The position numbers and the translations under genes are program-made. This document shows, piece by piece, positions 60,151 to 64,000 of a stretch of DNA of 64,000 nucleotides. The DNA is from Paracoccus aestuarii (GTDB lineage Bacteria; Pseudomonadota; Alphaproteobacteria; Rhodobacterales; Rhodobacteraceae): NCBI RefSeq assembly GCF_028553885.1, contig NZ_CP067169.1, forward strand, positions 806,001 through 870,000, in the 5' to 3' direction. Numbering within the stretch: position 1 is the first letter of the stretch; every line of letters begins with the position of its first letter. Under the pieces are notes generated by a model. It saw only the letters and a list, made by a program, of their open reading frames with translations, searched no databases and had not been told where the DNA came from.

Positions 60151-62058
60151 ATGTCCCTGCCCCCCGGTTTCCTCGACGAGATTCGCAACCGCGTTCCGAT
60201 CAGCCGCGTGATCGGCAAGAAGGTGACATGGGACCTGCGCAAGTCGAACCAGGCGCGCGGCGACTGGTGGGCGCCATGCCCGTTCCATCAGGAAAAATCC
60301 GCCAGCTTCCATTGCGACGACCAGAAGGGGTTCTATTACTGCTTCGGCTGTCACGCCAAGGGCGACGCGATCGGGTTCCTGCGCGACCATGACGGGATGG
60401 AATTCATCGAGTCGGTCAAGCTGCTGGCCGCCGAGGCGGGGCTGTCCATGCCCGAACCCGATCCCCGCGCCCGCGAACGCACCGACCGCCGCGCCCAGCT
60501 GCTGGAGGTGACCGAGGCCGCCTGCCGCTGGTTCCGCCTGCAGCTGCAGACCGGGGCCGCGGCCGAGGCGCGCGATTACCTGCAGCGGCGCGGCCTGGAC
60601 CAGCCCGCGCTGGACCGGTTCGAGATCGGCTTCGCCCCCGATCAGCGCACCGCCCTGACCGCCGCGCTCCGCGACAAGGGCTTCGACGATGCGCGGATCG
60701 TGGATGCGGGCATGGCCGCGCGGCCCGATGGGGGCGGCGCGCCCTATGACCGGTTCCGGGGGCGCATCGTCTTTCCGATCCGCGACGGCCAGGGGCGCTG
60801 CATCGGCTTCGGGGGGCGGGCGATGGACCCGAACGCGCGGGCGAAATACCTCAACAGCCCCGAGACCGCGCTCTTCGACAAGGGGCGCAACCTCTATCAC
60901 ATGGGGCCCGCGCGGGCGGCGGTCTCCAAGGGCCAGCGGCTGGTGGTGGCCGAGGGCTACATGGACGTGATCGCGCTGGCCCGGGCCGGGTTCGAGGGCG
61001 CGGTGGCACCCTTGGGCACCGCCGTGACCGAGGATCAGCTGCGGCTGATGTGGCGCATCTCGCCCGAACCGATCATCGCGCTGGACGGGGATGCGGCAGG
61101 CCAGCGGGCGGCGCAGCGGCTGATCGACCTGGCGCTGCCGCTGACCGGGCCGGGTCAGGCGCTGCGTTTCGCCTTCCTGCCCCAGGGCCAGGACCCGGAC
61201 GACCTGATCCGCGCCGCGGGGCCGGGCGCGATGGGTGCGGTGCTGGACCAGGCGCGGCCGCTGATCGACCTGCTCTGGTCGCGCGAGACGGCGGGCCAGG
61301 TCTTCGACAGCCCCGAACGCCGCGCCGCGCTGGACCAGCGCTTGGCCGAGGCCGTGGCCCGCATCCCCGACGAGCCCACCCGCCGCCATTACGCCGAGGA
61401 GATCCGCCGCAAGCAATGGGACCTCTTCGGCGCCGCGCGCCGGGCGCAGCGGCCGGGCCGGGCGGCCGGGCAGGGCCCGGCACGGCGCCAAGGGGCCTCG
61501 ATGGCCCCGCGGGCGCCGATCTCGGCCATCGCGCCGCCCATGCCGGAACAGGGCGAGGACCTGCTGGAGGGCGCCGCGCTGCTGATCTGCGCGCTGCGTC
61601 CCGCGGCGATGATCCCGGTGGAATCGCGCCTGGAACGGCTGCTGCCGCGCGATCCGGACCGGGCCGCGCTCTTGCATGATCTTTTGACGCGGGCGGACAG
61701 CCCCGCGGGGCGGCGCGGCCTTGAAACCCTGCGCCGCGACGCCCATCTGGGCCTGACCCCGACGGTGATCGAACAGAAGGCCGATGATGCCGCTTCCTTG
61801 ATCCTTGCCGATCTTCTGGATCGCCTGGAGGTCGCCCGCGCGACCCACCAGGAACTGCGCCGCGCCGAGACCGAGATGCAGGGCGAGGCCGACGAGGGCC
61901 TGACATGGCGCATGAGCCAGATCGCCCGGTCCCGGCACCTGACCGAACGGCGCGAACTGGACGGGGTCAAGGATGCGGGCGAGGATGGCGACGCGCTCTC
62001 GGCGCAGCTTTCCGACTGGCTGTCGGGCCAGATCTGGCGCAAGCCGCCCCGGCGGTGA
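60151..62058 (+). CDS. dnaG: DNA primase
   Basis: 635 residues. The CHC2 zinc finger ligands are C43, H46, C64 and C67 (CPFHQEK and CFGCH). The primase N-terminal core leads to the TOPRIM domain, with LVVAEGYMDVIAL (catalytic Glu), LGTAVT and ALDGDAAGQRAA (Asp pair). The C-terminal third is the DnaB-binding helical domain, poorly conserved and Ala/Arg-rich. It makes RNA primers at the fork. rpoD follows 140 bases later, the macromolecular-synthesis order dnaG-rpoD known from many bacteria, without an rpsU here. Confidence 0.96.
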   Translation: MSLPPGFLDEIRNRVPISRVIGKKVTWDLRKSNQARGDWWAPCPFHQEKSASFHCDDQKGFYYCFGCHAKGDAIGFLRDHDGMEFIESVKLLAAEAGLSMPEPDPRARERTDRRAQLLEVTEAACRWFRLQLQTGAAAEARDYLQRRGLDQPALDRFEIGFAPDQRTALTAALRDKGFDDARIVDAGMAARPDGGGAPYDRFRGRIVFPIRDGQGRCIGFGGRAMDPNARAKYLNSPETALFDKGRNLYHMGPARAAVSKGQRLVVAEGYMDVIALARAGFEGAVAPLGTAVTEDQLRLMWRISPEPIIALDGDAAGQRAAQRLIDLALPLTGPGQALRFAFLPQGQDPDDLIRAAGPGAMGAVLDQARPLIDLLWSRETAGQVFDSPERRAALDQRLAEAVARIPDEPTRRHYAEEIRRKQWDLFGAARRAQRPGRAAGQGPARRQGASMAPRAPISAIAPPMPEQGEDLLEGAALLICALRPAAMIPVESRLERLLPRDPDRAALLHDLLTRADSPAGRRGLETLRRDAHLGLTPTVIEQKADDAASLILADLLDRLEVARATHQELRRAETEMQGEADEGLTWRMSQIARSRHLTERRELDGVKDAGEDGDALSAQLSDWLSGQIWRKPPRR

Positions 62059-62111
62059 CCGCGAATCGCCGTTGCGAATCATCAGCGGGGCCCGGCCTTT
62101 GATTCGGTCGG

Positions 62112-62126
62112 GAACCGCGCTAGAAC
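62112..62126 (+). promoter_or_regulatory. LexA-type box upstream of rpoD
   Basis: GAAC-CGCGCTA-GAAC, a perfect direct-repeat match, 72 bases before the rpoD start. The centre is GC-rich, unlike the recA and small-peptide boxes, so it may be weaker. The E. coli rpsU-dnaG-rpoD operon is also LexA-controlled. Confidence 0.5.
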
Positions 62127-62140
62127 CGAAACGATTTTGC

Positions 62141-62168
62141 GACGATTCGCGGCCTCCAGCGAATCGTC
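62141..62168. repeat. Inverted repeat before rpoD
   Basis: GACGATTCGC (62141-62150) and its complement GCGAATCGTC (62159-62168), perfect 10-base arms with an 8-base spacer, ending 30 bases before the rpoD ATG. Both arms contain a GANTC methylation site. It could be an operator, a 5' leader hairpin, or a terminator-like attenuator. Confidence 0.7.
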
Positions 62169-62198
62169 TCTCCACGCCGCGCCGAGAAGGAGCCCTGG

Positions 62199-64000
<1,802 letters not shown>

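Overview
The window is a 64 kb piece of a high-GC alphaproteobacterial chromosome, most likely from a Rhodobacterales species close to Paracoccus. The evidence is an ALAS-type hemA whose PLP lysine falls at residue 248, a sciP-ctrA pair, recA next to alaS, a sufE/mnmA pair, TrmFO, surE-pcm-nlpD order, and direct-repeat LexA boxes of the GTTC-N7-GTTC type. Nearly all DNA is coding, many genes overlap by 4 bases (ATGA), and there is no CRISPR array, prophage or rRNA operon. I see one tRNA (Cys).

Layout. 1-3474: the end of a peptide/nickel-type ABC importer operon (binding protein tail, two permeases, two ATPases); the first ATPase is frameshifted in a G run. 3635-6015: an IS5-family element with a broken transposase, itself interrupted by an IS481-family element at 3833-4847. 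6175-14773: sulfotransferase-like gene, recA with a LexA box, alaS, small unknowns, a class II amidotransferase, gatB and an SLT lipoprotein. 14807-24101: M20 peptidase, hemA behind an FNR-like box, RodZ-like protein, M19 dipeptidase, ParA-like ATPase, HAD phosphatase, DMT exporter, DJ-1/PfpI protein. 24167-38064: lepA, a C-terminally truncated nucleotide-sugar dehydrogenase homologue, the opgGHC periplasmic glucan operon, ptsP, lysC, waaA, tRNA-Cys, a PCMT-fold methyltransferase. 38061-47169: tolC, the surE-pcm-nlpD operon, a TauE-type permease with its TIGR02186 partner, sufE and mnmA. 47369-53084: cell-cycle and DNA-repair block sciP, ctrA, ligA, recG and a 31-residue membrane peptide behind a LexA box. 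53084-64000: an IscU/SufU-like scaffold, hisI, gluQ, trmFO, rplY, an acyltransferase, lldD, tetR, dnaG and rpoD (cut by the window end).

How the parts connect. Three LexA-type boxes lie in short gaps directly upstream of starts: recA, the 31-aa peptide after recG, and rpoD. Together with CtrA-type boxes before both sciP and ctrA, and five GANTC (CcrM-type) sites in the 105 bases before rpoD, they make the most interesting regulatory picture here: damage response, cell-cycle control and the major sigma factor in one window. The best candidate for something undescribed is the 31-aa peptide gene at 52892-52987, which has its own SOS box, ribosome binding site, single membrane segment and strong terminator. 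It resembles in design, though not demonstrably in sequence, known SOS-induced small membrane inhibitors of division.
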